From the IMG/VR virus record IMGVR_UViG_3300022699_000210, positions 1-47,688 of that record: 47,688 bases of DNA. The stretch is one strand, 5' to 3'. Below are positions 1-6,905 of this stretch, in pieces. The stretch comes from a virus. A program made the translations under genes and the position numbers. The notes beneath the pieces were generated by a model, which did no database searches, was not told the origin of the DNA, and saw only the letters and a program-made list of their open reading frames with translations. Each line of letters starts with the position of its first letter. Positions within the stretch are counted from its first letter, which is position 1.

Positions 1-470
1 TCGATGACCCGTGACGCGAGCAGTTCGAGCGACCGTGCGGTCGGGTCGTCCGTCTCGTCGACGTGCATGTCGACTGGCACGTCGTGCGTTCGAGCCAGCG
101 CGAGACAGTGGTCGATATGCGTTCGAACGTCCTCGTCGCTCCGTTCGTTGTCCGGCATCCCACCGACGGCGTCCGCACCGGTTTCGAGCGCCTCGGCGAG
201 CAGGTTCGCCGTACCGGGGTCCTGTACGATTCCTTCCTGTGGGAACGCAACGATCTGCACGTCGGCGATAGCCCCGCACCCTTCACGGGCCTCGAGGACG
301 CCCTTCAGCGGTGTCAGGCCACCGATCGTGTCCACGTCGACGTGCGTTCGCATACGGGTACAGCCGTTCTTGACGTGCATCTCGATCGCCCGCGTCGCTC
401 GCTCTCGCACGTCACCGACCGTGTACGCGCTCTTCCGACCGTGGATGCTCTCGATGGCCTTGAGTCTCCA
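1..470 (-). other. Foreign segment: haloarchaeal-type cytosine deaminase fragment
   Basis: This stretch is richer in GC and in TCGA, CGAC and GTCG words than anything to its right. Read on the minus strand it gives about 155 residues of a CodA-family amidohydrolase without its N or C terminus. The junction lies between about 440 and 475, where phage-like GGAWRLKAI passes into AIESIHGRKSAYTV. Cytosine deaminase hydrolyses cytosine to uracil and ammonia using a metal bound by His and Asp residues. The haloarchaeal origin is inferred from codon style and from remembered family sequences, not from a search. Confidence 0.6.
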
Positions 471-1118
471 GGCCCCACCGTCGCAGGGGGAAACCATAAG
501 TTGTACTTCGTCACCACCTGCTGCTTTCTGGACACGGACAACAAAGAGCCTTTCAGGCTGTTCGACCTCCGGAAAGGTGGAGAACGGTTGCAGGGGAAGA
601 GGATTGGGCATTTTTCCCCAGCCCTCCAATTTTATGCCGTTTTTGACGTTTACATGCTGAGTAAACCCATCGTCAGATTGGACAACTTCAGATCTATGAG
701 CCAAGTTGGTGGTCAGGCTCAAAAGTGCATCTCGGCCCTCTGTCGGTAGGCAACAGCTCTGCACCATGATGTTGAAGTCCTCGGTCTGAATGTATTTCTC
801 TTCCGTCCACTTGCCGATTGAGTGGGGCTCTGCAACCAAAAGGACTTCCCGCTGCCGGGTGTCTACCGTCAGGGGGCAGACAAGGGAGACCCTGGCGGGC
901 TCAACGAGCACAAAGGGGTTGATCTCGTCATCATCAATCATTGTATCCGGATCGTTGCAGATGTAGTCCACAAATCCCGACAGAGTGGAGACTTTGAGCG
1001 GGCTGGCCATAGGTTCCGTAATCAGGTGCAGGTTTTTGGACGAATAGGTGAGTTTACCTATCTTTTCCAGCTTTGGCTGTGAGTGTTCGCTGATCCACTC
1101 CAGGGCTTCTTTAATCAT
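1..1118 (-). CDS. Phage protein fused in frame to a cytosine deaminase-like fragment (partial)
   Basis: The frame starts at ATG 1118, overlaps the end of the gene upstream of it by 8 nt, and runs open to the window edge (372 codons). Residues 1 to about 215 look like a phage protein of unknown function, including VEQPERLFVVRVQKAAGG and GGAWRLKAI. From about codon 217 the protein changes to a clear amidohydrolase of the cytosine deaminase (CodA) type: RTHVDVDTIGGLTPLKGV, IVAFPQEGIVQDPGT and MHVDETDDPTARSLE, which contain the family's THVD and HxDE metal and catalytic motifs. Codon use changes at the same point to the TCG/GAC/CGA-rich style of haloarchaea. I see an open frame across the join; that it is one functional protein is unlikely. 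A chimeric assembly or rearrangement is more plausible. Confidence 0.6.
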   Translation of the reverse strand, partial: MIKEALEWISEHSQPKLEKIGKLTYSSKNLHLITEPMASPLKVSTLSGFVDYICNDPDTMIDDDEINPFVLVEPARVSLVCPLTVDTRQREVLLVAEPHSIGKWTEEKYIQTEDFNIMVQSCCLPTEGRDALLSLTTNLAHRSEVVQSDDGFTQHVNVKNGIKLEGWGKMPNPLPLQPFSTFPEVEQPERLFVVRVQKAAGGDEVQLMVSPCDGGAWRLKAIESIHGRKSAYTVGDVRERATRAIEMHVKNGCTRMRTHVDVDTIGGLTPLKGVLEAREGCGAIADVQIVAFPQEGIVQDPGTANLLAEALETGADAVGGMPDNERSDEDVRTHIDHCLALARTHDVPVDMHVDETDDPTARSLELLASRVI

Positions 1119-1356
1119 CACGCACAATCCTCCTTTCAGTTATGATTTTTACAGGACCTAATGATAAAGACGTGACAGTGACATTGGCGTCTTCGTCATA
1201 AAAAACACCTGGATTACCCGCTTCAAAATCTATCCATATTCTTTTGACTTCTTCACGGACACTTTTTCCTTCCTGCACTTCCCACTCTGTCAACAGAACC
1301 CATTGACCGTCTATGTATTGATAGATCTGTATTACGTCGTAGTGCATATCATCCAT
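1111..1356 (-). CDS. Small hypothetical phage protein
   Basis: An 81-residue protein, MDDMHYDVIQIYQYIDG at the start, rich in Asp, Glu and beta-branched residues, with no membrane segment or known motif. I chose ATG 1356 because GGAAGGG lies 7 nt upstream; a GTG one codon earlier is also possible. It overlaps the gene upstream by 8 nt (ATGGATGA) and the gene downstream by 8 nt, so the three are probably translationally coupled. Function unknown. Confidence 0.6.
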   Translation of the reverse strand: MDDMHYDVIQIYQYIDGQWVLLTEWEVQEGKSVREEVKRIWIDFEAGNPGVFYDEDANVTVTSLSLGPVKIITERRIVRDD

Positions 1357-1744
1357 CACTGGACCCTTCCCTTTTCAACGGTGTGACGTTTCCAGATTGG
1401 CTCGGTGATAGTTCTTCATCTTCAATGGGCAGCCTGAATTGCCCGGGAGCACCCTGATTGGCTCCGAGCTCTGCCGCCAGGGGCTTGCCTTGCTTATCTC
1501 GGTCAAAGAGCAGGGTGGTTTCGATAGGCCTAGCTGGAGCCAGCTTGGAAGCCGTGTGGGCTTCGACATCGGCCATGTTTCGATGTTCATTGGGCTTCAC
1601 TTTCAGCTTGATGGTGATTTCCCGCTTGGCCTTGGCTTCGGTGTTGGGGTCGAGGATATTCTCAACCACGTTCTGGAGCTCATAGTCGAATGCCTCCATG
1701 ACCGCGCCCATGGCCAACTGTTCAAGTGTCGTTTTGTTCAGCAC
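1349..1744 (-). CDS. Conserved phage protein of the family often labelled replication terminator protein
   Basis: A 131-residue protein starting at GTG 1744, behind a strong GGAGG four bases upstream. The pattern resembles a small phage family I remember: an N-terminal helix (LEQLAMGAVMEAFDYELQ), then VENILDPNTEAKAKREITI, then KPNEHRNMADVEAHTASKLAP. That family is often annotated replication terminator protein, but the name is inherited and I see nothing proving such a role. The C-terminal 40 residues look disordered. It sits near the distal end of the leftward recombination operon, separated from the next upstream gene by a 440-bp repeat region. Confidence 0.6.
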   Translation of the reverse strand: MLNKTTLEQLAMGAVMEAFDYELQNVVENILDPNTEAKAKREITIKLKVKPNEHRNMADVEAHTASKLAPARPIETTLLFDRDKQGKPLAAELGANQGAPGQFRLPIEDEELSPSQSGNVTPLKREGSSDG

Positions 1745-1774
1745 GTTTCCTCCTTTGTGTTGATGGTTTTACCC

Positions 1775-2175
1775 TTGTTCCTTGCCCAGCCTCGCCAGGC
1801 CCAGCCAGACCGCGCCCTGCCATGCGGCGCCTTGTTCCCTGCTACGCCTCGCCTAGCCATGCCGTACCCAGCCTGGTCGCGCCCTGCCTTGTTCCTCGCC
1901 GTGCCTTGCCCTGCAACGCCGGGCCATGCATTGCCTCGCCAGGCCACGCCTGACCTTGCTCCTTGCCCCGCCTTGCCACGCCTTGCCACGCCTTGCCCCG
2001 CCTTGCCGGGCCTAGCCTGGCCGCGTCCTGCCTCGTTCCTCGCCATGCCTTACCTCGCCGGGCCGGGCCGGGCCATGCCTAACCATGATCCTCGCCGTGC
2101 CTGGCCATGCCGTACCGCGCCCAACCTCGCCACGCCAAACCCTGCCGTGCCGAGCCATACCACGTCTTGTTCCGC
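1775..2175. repeat. Degenerate 5-bp tandem repeat region (CCNNG phase) with GTTCC interruptions
   Basis: The 440-bp gap between two leftward genes is filled by a pentamer repeat, on the plus strand CCTTG CCACG CCTTG CCCCG and similar. About every 52 to 82 bp the phase is broken by a CTTGTTCC-like unit, at 1774, 1831, 1888, 1955, 2032, 2084 and 2166. All spacings (57, 57, 67, 77, 52, 82) equal 2 modulo 5, so each interruption adds the same 2-base shift. The repeat is long, strand-asymmetric in composition and has few stop codons in any frame, which makes spurious repeat-protein frames. I see no gene in it. On the transcribed minus strand it is purine- and G-rich (GGCAAGGCGTGGCAAGGCG). Confidence 0.85.
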
Positions 2176-2184
2176 TTTTGAGGG

Positions 2185-2853
2185 TTATTTGACGGGCTCA
2201 ATGATTGGCTGGAACTTTCCAAAAGTCCCAGAGCTGGGACTACTGGGCCGCCAATCACCTAAACCACATAACGCGCCTGCCTGATTGAGGATCAACTCCA
2301 GAATCTCCTTGGTGATTCCGCTCAGTTCACTGTCGATCACGGTCAAGCTGCCCTGGAGTTCCCAGCTGCGAAACAACGGTCTGACACGAACATTCTTTGT
2401 CCTGCCTATCCTCGCTCTTTTGACCAAAAGCTCGAATCCATAGTCCTCAGCCATGTCAAGATGATCGGTGAATGTGTTGTTTCCGATGAGCTCCTGAAAG
2501 GGCATGATCGGGATCGTCTTGTCATGGGTAAGAATGGTCCATTGTTGCTGATCAACCATGATCCCGGCTTGAGTCTGTTTTTTGTAGGTCTCTTTCCCCT
2601 TGCCGGTTTTGACCTTTGCTCCACCCTCACGAAACATGGTCATGAGGTTGTCTGAAGGCATCCCAAAGTACCTGCCGTCATGATAGACATAGCCCAGCCA
2701 GGTCCAGGCAGGAGAGCGATCATCCCCGTTGACTGACTGCTCTTTGTTTTCAGGTGCTTTTCGCCATGCTTGGATCTTCTCGTTGAAAGCGAGGTTGTCC
2801 TGGTGCAGGATCATTGGTGTGAGTCCTTTGAGCGTGACTTTGTACTGTTCCAT
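2185..2853 (-). CDS. Conserved phage protein, possible RAMP/Cas7-like fold
   Basis: A 222-residue protein starting at ATG 2853 behind GGAGG (5 nt spacing); the frame extends 20 codons further up but without a better site. It begins MEQYKVTLKGLTPMILHQDN, has a central GRYFGMPSDNLMTMFREGG and ends with the glycine-rich GLGDWRPSSPSSGTFGKF. I recognise the general family from phage recombination operons but know no proven function. The order (beta strand with LTPMILH, then a PSDNL helix start, then a C-terminal G-rich loop with aromatic residues) recalls the RAMP fold of Cas5, Cas6 and Cas7 proteins. That is inference only. Confidence 0.65.
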   Translation of the reverse strand: MEQYKVTLKGLTPMILHQDNLAFNEKIQAWRKAPENKEQSVNGDDRSPAWTWLGYVYHDGRYFGMPSDNLMTMFREGGAKVKTGKGKETYKKQTQAGIMVDQQQWTILTHDKTIPIMPFQELIGNNTFTDHLDMAEDYGFELLVKRARIGRTKNVRVRPLFRSWELQGSLTVIDSELSGITKEILELILNQAGALCGLGDWRPSSPSSGTFGKFQPIIEPVK

Positions 2854-2866
2854 GTTTCCTCCAAGC

Positions 2867-3325
2867 CTAGAGTTCAGGTTTTTCGATTGCCGTGCGAACC
2901 TGGGCGGCTGCAATGACCTTGGCCGACCTGGACGTGATGTGATCCAGGCGCTTTTTATTTTCTTCGTTCAAGGCCTTAGCATCTACCAGGGACGCATACC
3001 GATACGATTTATGAGACTGTCTGACCGCAGTGCGAAGTTTGCCGACGCTGAGATCCAGCTTTTCCTCGTCATTGAGGAGCTTGAAACCTTTCCCTCTGAT
3101 CACTCCTATGACCAGGCCGGTCTCGTCTTCGACGATCTTTCGCCAGCGATTCGTCACAGCTCGAAAACGTGAAGAGGTTTGAGGTATCCCCAGAAGGTTT
3201 TCAATGTCTTCGTAGGGTATTTCATCCAGGGCATTGAGTTGGTCTTCCGGGAAAGCCTCCCGGATCTGTTTGATGTCTGGATCTGTTGGAATCCCGCCGA
3301 AATACACCTCCTGCCGCCTGTTCAT
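2867..3325 (-). CDS. Conserved phage protein of unknown function
   Basis: A 152-residue protein with a strong ribosome site (GGAGG, 4 nt, ATG 3325). It starts MNRRQEVYFGGIPTDPDI, followed by IPYEDIENLLGIPQTSSRFRAV and NRWRKIVEDETGLVIGVIRG. The middle segment looks like a helix-turn-helix or winged-helix module (ENLLGIPQTSSRFRAVTNRW), followed by a basic helical tail (KSYRYASLVDAKALNEENKK). This could bind DNA, but I cannot assign it. It lies 13 bp upstream of the RAMP-like gene in the same operon. Confidence 0.6.
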   Translation of the reverse strand: MNRRQEVYFGGIPTDPDIKQIREAFPEDQLNALDEIPYEDIENLLGIPQTSSRFRAVTNRWRKIVEDETGLVIGVIRGKGFKLLNDEEKLDLSVGKLRTAVRQSHKSYRYASLVDAKALNEENKKRLDHITSRSAKVIAAAQVRTAIEKPEL

Positions 3326-3366
3326 GATACCTCCGTATGTGCTTCTTCACTTATTTGTTGATTTTT

Positions 3367-3395
3367 CCGGGGCCGCTCTGGCTGCACGGCCCCGG
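3367..3395 (-). other. GC-rich hairpin between operon genes
   Basis: CCGGGGCCG (3367-3375) pairs perfectly with CGGCCCCGG (3387-3395) around an 11-base loop. On the transcribed minus strand it is followed by A residues, not U, so it is not a canonical terminator for the leftward operon. It may be an RNA stability or processing element between the helicase and the next gene. The rest of the 167-bp gap shows nothing I can name. Confidence 0.6.
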
Positions 3396-3492
3396 ATGAG
3401 CTCCGATTACCGCTCCCGATTACTCCCGGACGCTATGCCATCGGCTGGGGAAAGGAGAAACCCTGGCCGCTTTTCATCGGTCCCCCTCGGAG

Positions 3493-5325
3493 CTACAGGG
3501 CAAGGCTGGTCTCAGCCGTATCTTGAACCTGGGGTTGGCTCTCGCAGATGAACCTGGACTGTGGAGTGTGTTTCTGCCGTTTGCCGTCCCGGCTGATCTG
3601 AACCTCTGGGCGAATCGTCAAGACCAGCTGGTCCTCGGCCCTGGTCCAGGCCACATAGGCCAGGCGGCGCTCGGCTTCGATGTCGTCACCCTCCATGGCC
3701 CGCTTCGAGGGCAAGGTACCCTCGTTGACCCCAGCCACAATGACCACCGGCCACTGAAGCCCCTTGGCTGCGTGGATGGTGGCCAGGGTGATTTGGTCGT
3801 CCCTCTCTTCCTGGATCTCATCCTGGACATCATAGGTTGCCAGCCAGTCCAGGTAGTCCTTGATGGTGCTGTTGGGGTTGTCCTTCAGATAGGTCCAGAT
3901 GAAACGGGTCACGTCCAGGACCTCCTCTGCTCTCCAGCCCCAGCCATCAGACGGGAACGGAACAGCCCCGGTTGCCATGTATTGAATTTGGAACGTCGAA
4001 GCCGACAAATAACCATTGAAGTTGAAAACAAAAAAATCAGTAAACACGGCGTCTGAGCCATCTATCCACACCTGGAAATGGCTCTGCCCATGCCCTGCTG
4101 CCTGGGCTCTGATTGCCTGATAGTCTTCATCGGAAAGTCCGATCAGGTCCTTGATGAGCATGAAGCTGAAGTTGTCGTGAGGGTTGACCAGGAGCTTCAA
4201 GAAGGCGTGGAAGCGCCGGAAGAGCTCCGTGTTGGTCAGCTTGGACCGTTGGCCAATATAGGTGTGCTCGATCCCGTTGTTGCTCAGGAGCTGGGAGAGC
4301 TTGGCCAGGAGCCCATGGTTGCGGGCAAGGATGGCCATGGGAGAGCTGGCGGGCAGCCTGGAGAGCTTCGAGGCCAGGCCGGCGCTGTCCATGTTGGTCC
4401 AGGTCAGGACGTTTCCAGCATCACCCCGAACAGCCTGCATGGTCTTGGGGATACGTTCCTGGTTGTGGGAAATGACCGCGTTTCCAGCCTCGACAATCGC
4501 GGGTACGCTTCGATAGTTTGACTCCAACTTGAAAACCTCGGCCTTAAAAGAGAGCTCTGTGAGCTCATGGGGCAGGGCTCCGCGCCACTCGTAAATGGAC
4601 TGATCCTGATCCCCGACGACAAACAGGGAGACGTACCTCATGGTATGGTTGATGATCCCATGGATGCAGTCCCATTGCAGATGATTGAGGTCCTGGGCTT
4701 CGTCCACCAGGACATGTCGCCAGTTCAGGTATTGGTGAATCGAGGGGAAGATCCTGCGGAATTCAAGCAGGAGCTGACCGTAGGTCAGGGCGTTGTTCTC
4801 CCGGCAGAGCTGTTGCATGGTATGATAGAGATCAAATCCTTCCTGCCCCACTTCACTGAGCTCAAAGGGCAGCCCATAGGTATAGTGAGCTTCCAGGGCC
4901 CGCTCGAACTCCTTGATCTTGATCTTCTTCCAGGACTTGCCGTTGTAAAAGCCGAGCATGCGGCCAGCCTCTTTGATGATTTGCTGCTCTTCCCAGTCGC
5001 CATAGACGGTAATCTCGGCGGGCCGGTAGCCCAGGACCTCCCCGAACCGCTTGAGGAGGTTCAGGGCGATAGAGTGCATGGTCCCTATCGTGATTTTGTA
5101 GGCCTGGTTGCCAAGCCGTTCCTGCAGCCGCTTTCGCATCTCCCCGGCGGCTTTGCGGGTGAATGTGAGGCAGACGATCTCATAGGGCGAGACCTTGTGT
5201 TGCTCGATCAAATAGGCAACCCGCTCGATAAGGACGCGGGTTTTGCCGGAACCGGCCCCGGCGAGGACCAGGGCCAGTTCTGAACTCGTTTCAACTGCTT
5301 GCTTCTGTTGCCTGTCCAACTGCAT
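3493..5325 (-). CDS. UvrD/Rep-type superfamily 1 DNA helicase
   Basis: A 610-residue ATP-dependent DNA helicase. Motifs appear in order: Q-motif LDRQQKQAV near the N terminus, Walker A AGAGSGKT (22-29), motif Ia LTFTRKAAGEM, motif II VDEAQD (207-212), motif III GDQDQSIYEWRG (238-249), motif IV SNYRS (269-273), then motif V TIHAAKGLQWPVVIVAG and motif VI RRLAYVAWTRAEDQL near the C terminus. It is somewhat shorter than bacterial UvrD (about 720), consistent with a phage form. The start follows AAGGAGG and overlaps the preceding ATPase gene by 35 nt. The family unwinds 3'-5' in repair and recombination. Its place between a Rad50-like ATPase and phage recombination genes suggests it processes ends or recombination intermediates. 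Confidence 0.93.
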   Translation of the reverse strand: MQLDRQQKQAVETSSELALVLAGAGSGKTRVLIERVAYLIEQHKVSPYEIVCLTFTRKAAGEMRKRLQERLGNQAYKITIGTMHSIALNLLKRFGEVLGYRPAEITVYGDWEEQQIIKEAGRMLGFYNGKSWKKIKIKEFERALEAHYTYGLPFELSEVGQEGFDLYHTMQQLCRENNALTYGQLLLEFRRIFPSIHQYLNWRHVLVDEAQDLNHLQWDCIHGIINHTMRYVSLFVVGDQDQSIYEWRGALPHELTELSFKAEVFKLESNYRSVPAIVEAGNAVISHNQERIPKTMQAVRGDAGNVLTWTNMDSAGLASKLSRLPASSPMAILARNHGLLAKLSQLLSNNGIEHTYIGQRSKLTNTELFRRFHAFLKLLVNPHDNFSFMLIKDLIGLSDEDYQAIRAQAAGHGQSHFQVWIDGSDAVFTDFFVFNFNGYLSASTFQIQYMATGAVPFPSDGWGWRAEEVLDVTRFIWTYLKDNPNSTIKDYLDWLATYDVQDEIQEERDDQITLATIHAAKGLQWPVVIVAGVNEGTLPSKRAMEGDDIEAERRLAYVAWTRAEDQLVLTIRPEVQISRDGKRQKHTPQSRFICESQPQVQDTAETSLAL

Positions 5326-5905
5326 GCTCTTCCTCCTTGGGAAGCTGTATCACGTTCCAGCCTTCCGGCATGGAGCCCTCGGGCTTGTGACATGTGTTGA
5401 CGAGGATCTGGGTGTTCTTGTCTACGGAGATGATCCGCTGGACCAGGGCCCCCAGATGAGCATCGTCGAGCTCTGCAGCCTCGACAGCCACGACGCGCTG
5501 CTGGGCGTTGCCCATGAGGGCATAGGCCAGGGCTGAATCGAAGCAGACGAGCTCACCACCGGACAGACCGGAACGAGCAACGGGAGAGCCGTCGTCCCGG
5601 TCCCAGCCCAGAAAGACCTTGCCGTCTTGGATGGAAAAAACAGCCCGGCCGTAGGGGAGCACCTTGCCCATGGTCTCGGCCATAGCTTCGACAGACGCGG
5701 ACAAGGCCTGTTCCCGCTGGGTTTCCAGCTTGGACACGCTCTCTTTGTAGTGCTTGATGTCCTTCTCGACCTTCTGGACCCGCTGTCTGGATTTTTCGAG
5801 CTGTTCGTCCAGACCCTGGGCCTTGGTGAGAAGGCTTTCCTGTTGCCGCAGCTCCTTGAGGGCCTGCTTGATCCCCTCGACGTGTTGATCGTGTATCTCA
5901 GACAT
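5291..5905 (-). CDS. Rad50/SbcC-like ATPase, C-terminal half (ABC signature and Walker B)
   Basis: A 204-residue protein starting at ATG 5905 (GGAGG, 6 nt), overlapping the N-terminal-half gene by 8 nt (ATGTCTGA). Residues 1-80 form a heptad-like coiled coil (IKQALKELRQQESLLTKAQ onward). Residues 114-118 are the ABC signature LSGGE, and RVVAVEAAELDD (137-148) stands where Walker B and the D-loop are expected, followed by a TQILVNTCHK strand that could end in the switch His. The protein has no Walker A, so it must pair with the product of the gene upstream to make a complete ATPase head. In SbcC/Rad50 both halves are in one chain. I infer a two-subunit version. Confidence 0.8.
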   Translation of the reverse strand: MSEIHDQHVEGIKQALKELRQQESLLTKAQGLDEQLEKSRQRVQKVEKDIKHYKESVSKLETQREQALSASVEAMAETMGKVLPYGRAVFSIQDGKVFLGWDRDDGSPVARSGLSGGELVCFDSALAYALMGNAQQRVVAVEAAELDDAHLGALVQRIISVDKNTQILVNTCHKPEGSMPEGWNVIQLPKEEEHAVGQATEASS

Positions 5906-6896
5906 GGGCAGCCTCCTTTTGCTCCACTCGGTATTTGCGGAGCTCTCGTTTGGCCACCAGCTTGGCCGCGCAGGCAGAACATCCAGTCCGGTCCAGAGCT
6001 GAGATAATGGCCTGGATGGATGTGTAGACATCTTCCTTGGCCACGCCTTCCCTGCAGGCTTGTTCCTTCTGCTCCTGGTGGGGAAAGTCGCTATCAAGTC
6101 CTTCGTCGGTCAGGGGTTGCCGTTCTGCCGGCCGCGTGAACTCTTCAGGGCCGGGACACCAGAAGTCCTCTTCAGGCGGCGGCTGGTTGTTCACTGCTGG
6201 TTTTGCCTCGGCGTCTCTCTTTTTGGCTTCGGCCTCTTCGTCAGCCTTGGCTTGCTGGGCGTCCTTGATGGCCTGTTCGAGCTCTTTTTCCTTTTCCTGG
6301 ATCTTGGCCTTGATGTCGGACAGGGTCCCGGATGGGAGCTCCAGCTCGTTCCGCTGCCGCTGCAGGGAGTTGATCGAGTCCTGGGTGGACTTGTGATCAG
6401 CCCGGGAATTGTTCAACTGGGTCTTGGCCTTCTCCAGGTCGCTGTCCAGCTTGGACAGATTGCCCTGGGGCGGGAATACCGAGAAAATCCACTCGATTTT
6501 CTTCTTGTCCGAGAGGGCCAGGAAGGCGTGGAGGTCGAGGACCCTGGGGTCTCCCTGATTGGCCAGCTTCTTGGCAAAGTCGTCTTTGGAAACCTTGCGC
6601 TGGTTGACCCGCATGGTCTGAGAAACAGATCCGTTCTTGCCAGGCCAGAAGGACCGTTCGAACTCGTATCCGTTGATGAACACAGACACGGTCAGATGGT
6701 CTCCGGAGCCGAATGCCTCCCAGGTGTCCTGATTCCGCTTTCCGACCTCCGGGACATAGCCCAGCAGGGCCAGCTCCAGGGCCTTGGTCCGGGAGGACTT
6801 CCCGGAACCATTGGGCCCGATGATGATGTTTTGCTTCTCCAGGGGCTGGTCTATCCGCATGCCCTTGAAGTTTCGTGCTTTGACGTGGGTGATCAT
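5898..6896 (-). CDS. Rad50/SbcC-like ATPase, N-terminal half (Walker A, coiled coil, CxxC)
   Basis: A 332-residue protein starting at ATG 6896 behind AAGGAGG. It begins with the SMC/Rad50 strand MITHVKARNFKGMRIDQ and Walker A GPNGSGKSS (27-35). A long coiled coil follows (about 150-235, including KIQEKEKELEQAIKDAQQAK), then a Pro- and acid-rich stretch, and near the end TGCSACAAK, a CxxC (306-309) that resembles a zinc hook. There is no signature or Walker B here; these are in the next gene. The chain break therefore falls just past the presumed hook, at the apex of the coil. Family role: DNA end-binding ATPase that works with an Mre11/SbcD nuclease. No such nuclease is visible in the window. 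Confidence 0.82.
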   Translation of the reverse strand: MITHVKARNFKGMRIDQPLEKQNIIIGPNGSGKSSRTKALELALLGYVPEVGKRNQDTWEAFGSGDHLTVSVFINGYEFERSFWPGKNGSVSQTMRVNQRKVSKDDFAKKLANQGDPRVLDLHAFLALSDKKKIEWIFSVFPPQGNLSKLDSDLEKAKTQLNNSRADHKSTQDSINSLQRQRNELELPSGTLSDIKAKIQEKEKELEQAIKDAQQAKADEEAEAKKRDAEAKPAVNNQPPPEEDFWCPGPEEFTRPAERQPLTDEGLDSDFPHQEQKEQACREGVAKEDVYTSIQAIISALDRTGCSACAAKLVAKRELRKYRVEQKEAAHV

Positions 6897-6905
6897 AGGG
6901 CCTCC

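Noticed and set aside
4-749. Two plus-strand open frames in the foreign segment
   Set aside because: They are antisense to the clear CodA-like protein and to the phage protein; their sequences show no domain.
1439-2284. Long open frames through the 5-bp repeat region on both strands
   Set aside because: They exist because the pentamer repeat lacks stop codons. Their products are five-residue periodic and run into neighbouring genes on the wrong strand.
3367-3395. Hairpin as a terminator of the leftward operon
   Set aside because: No U run follows it on the transcribed strand.
3396-3492. Short minus-strand frame MKSGQGFSFPQPMA behind a G-rich site
   Set aside because: Only 14 codons, no conservation can be judged, and the G-rich site may be chance.
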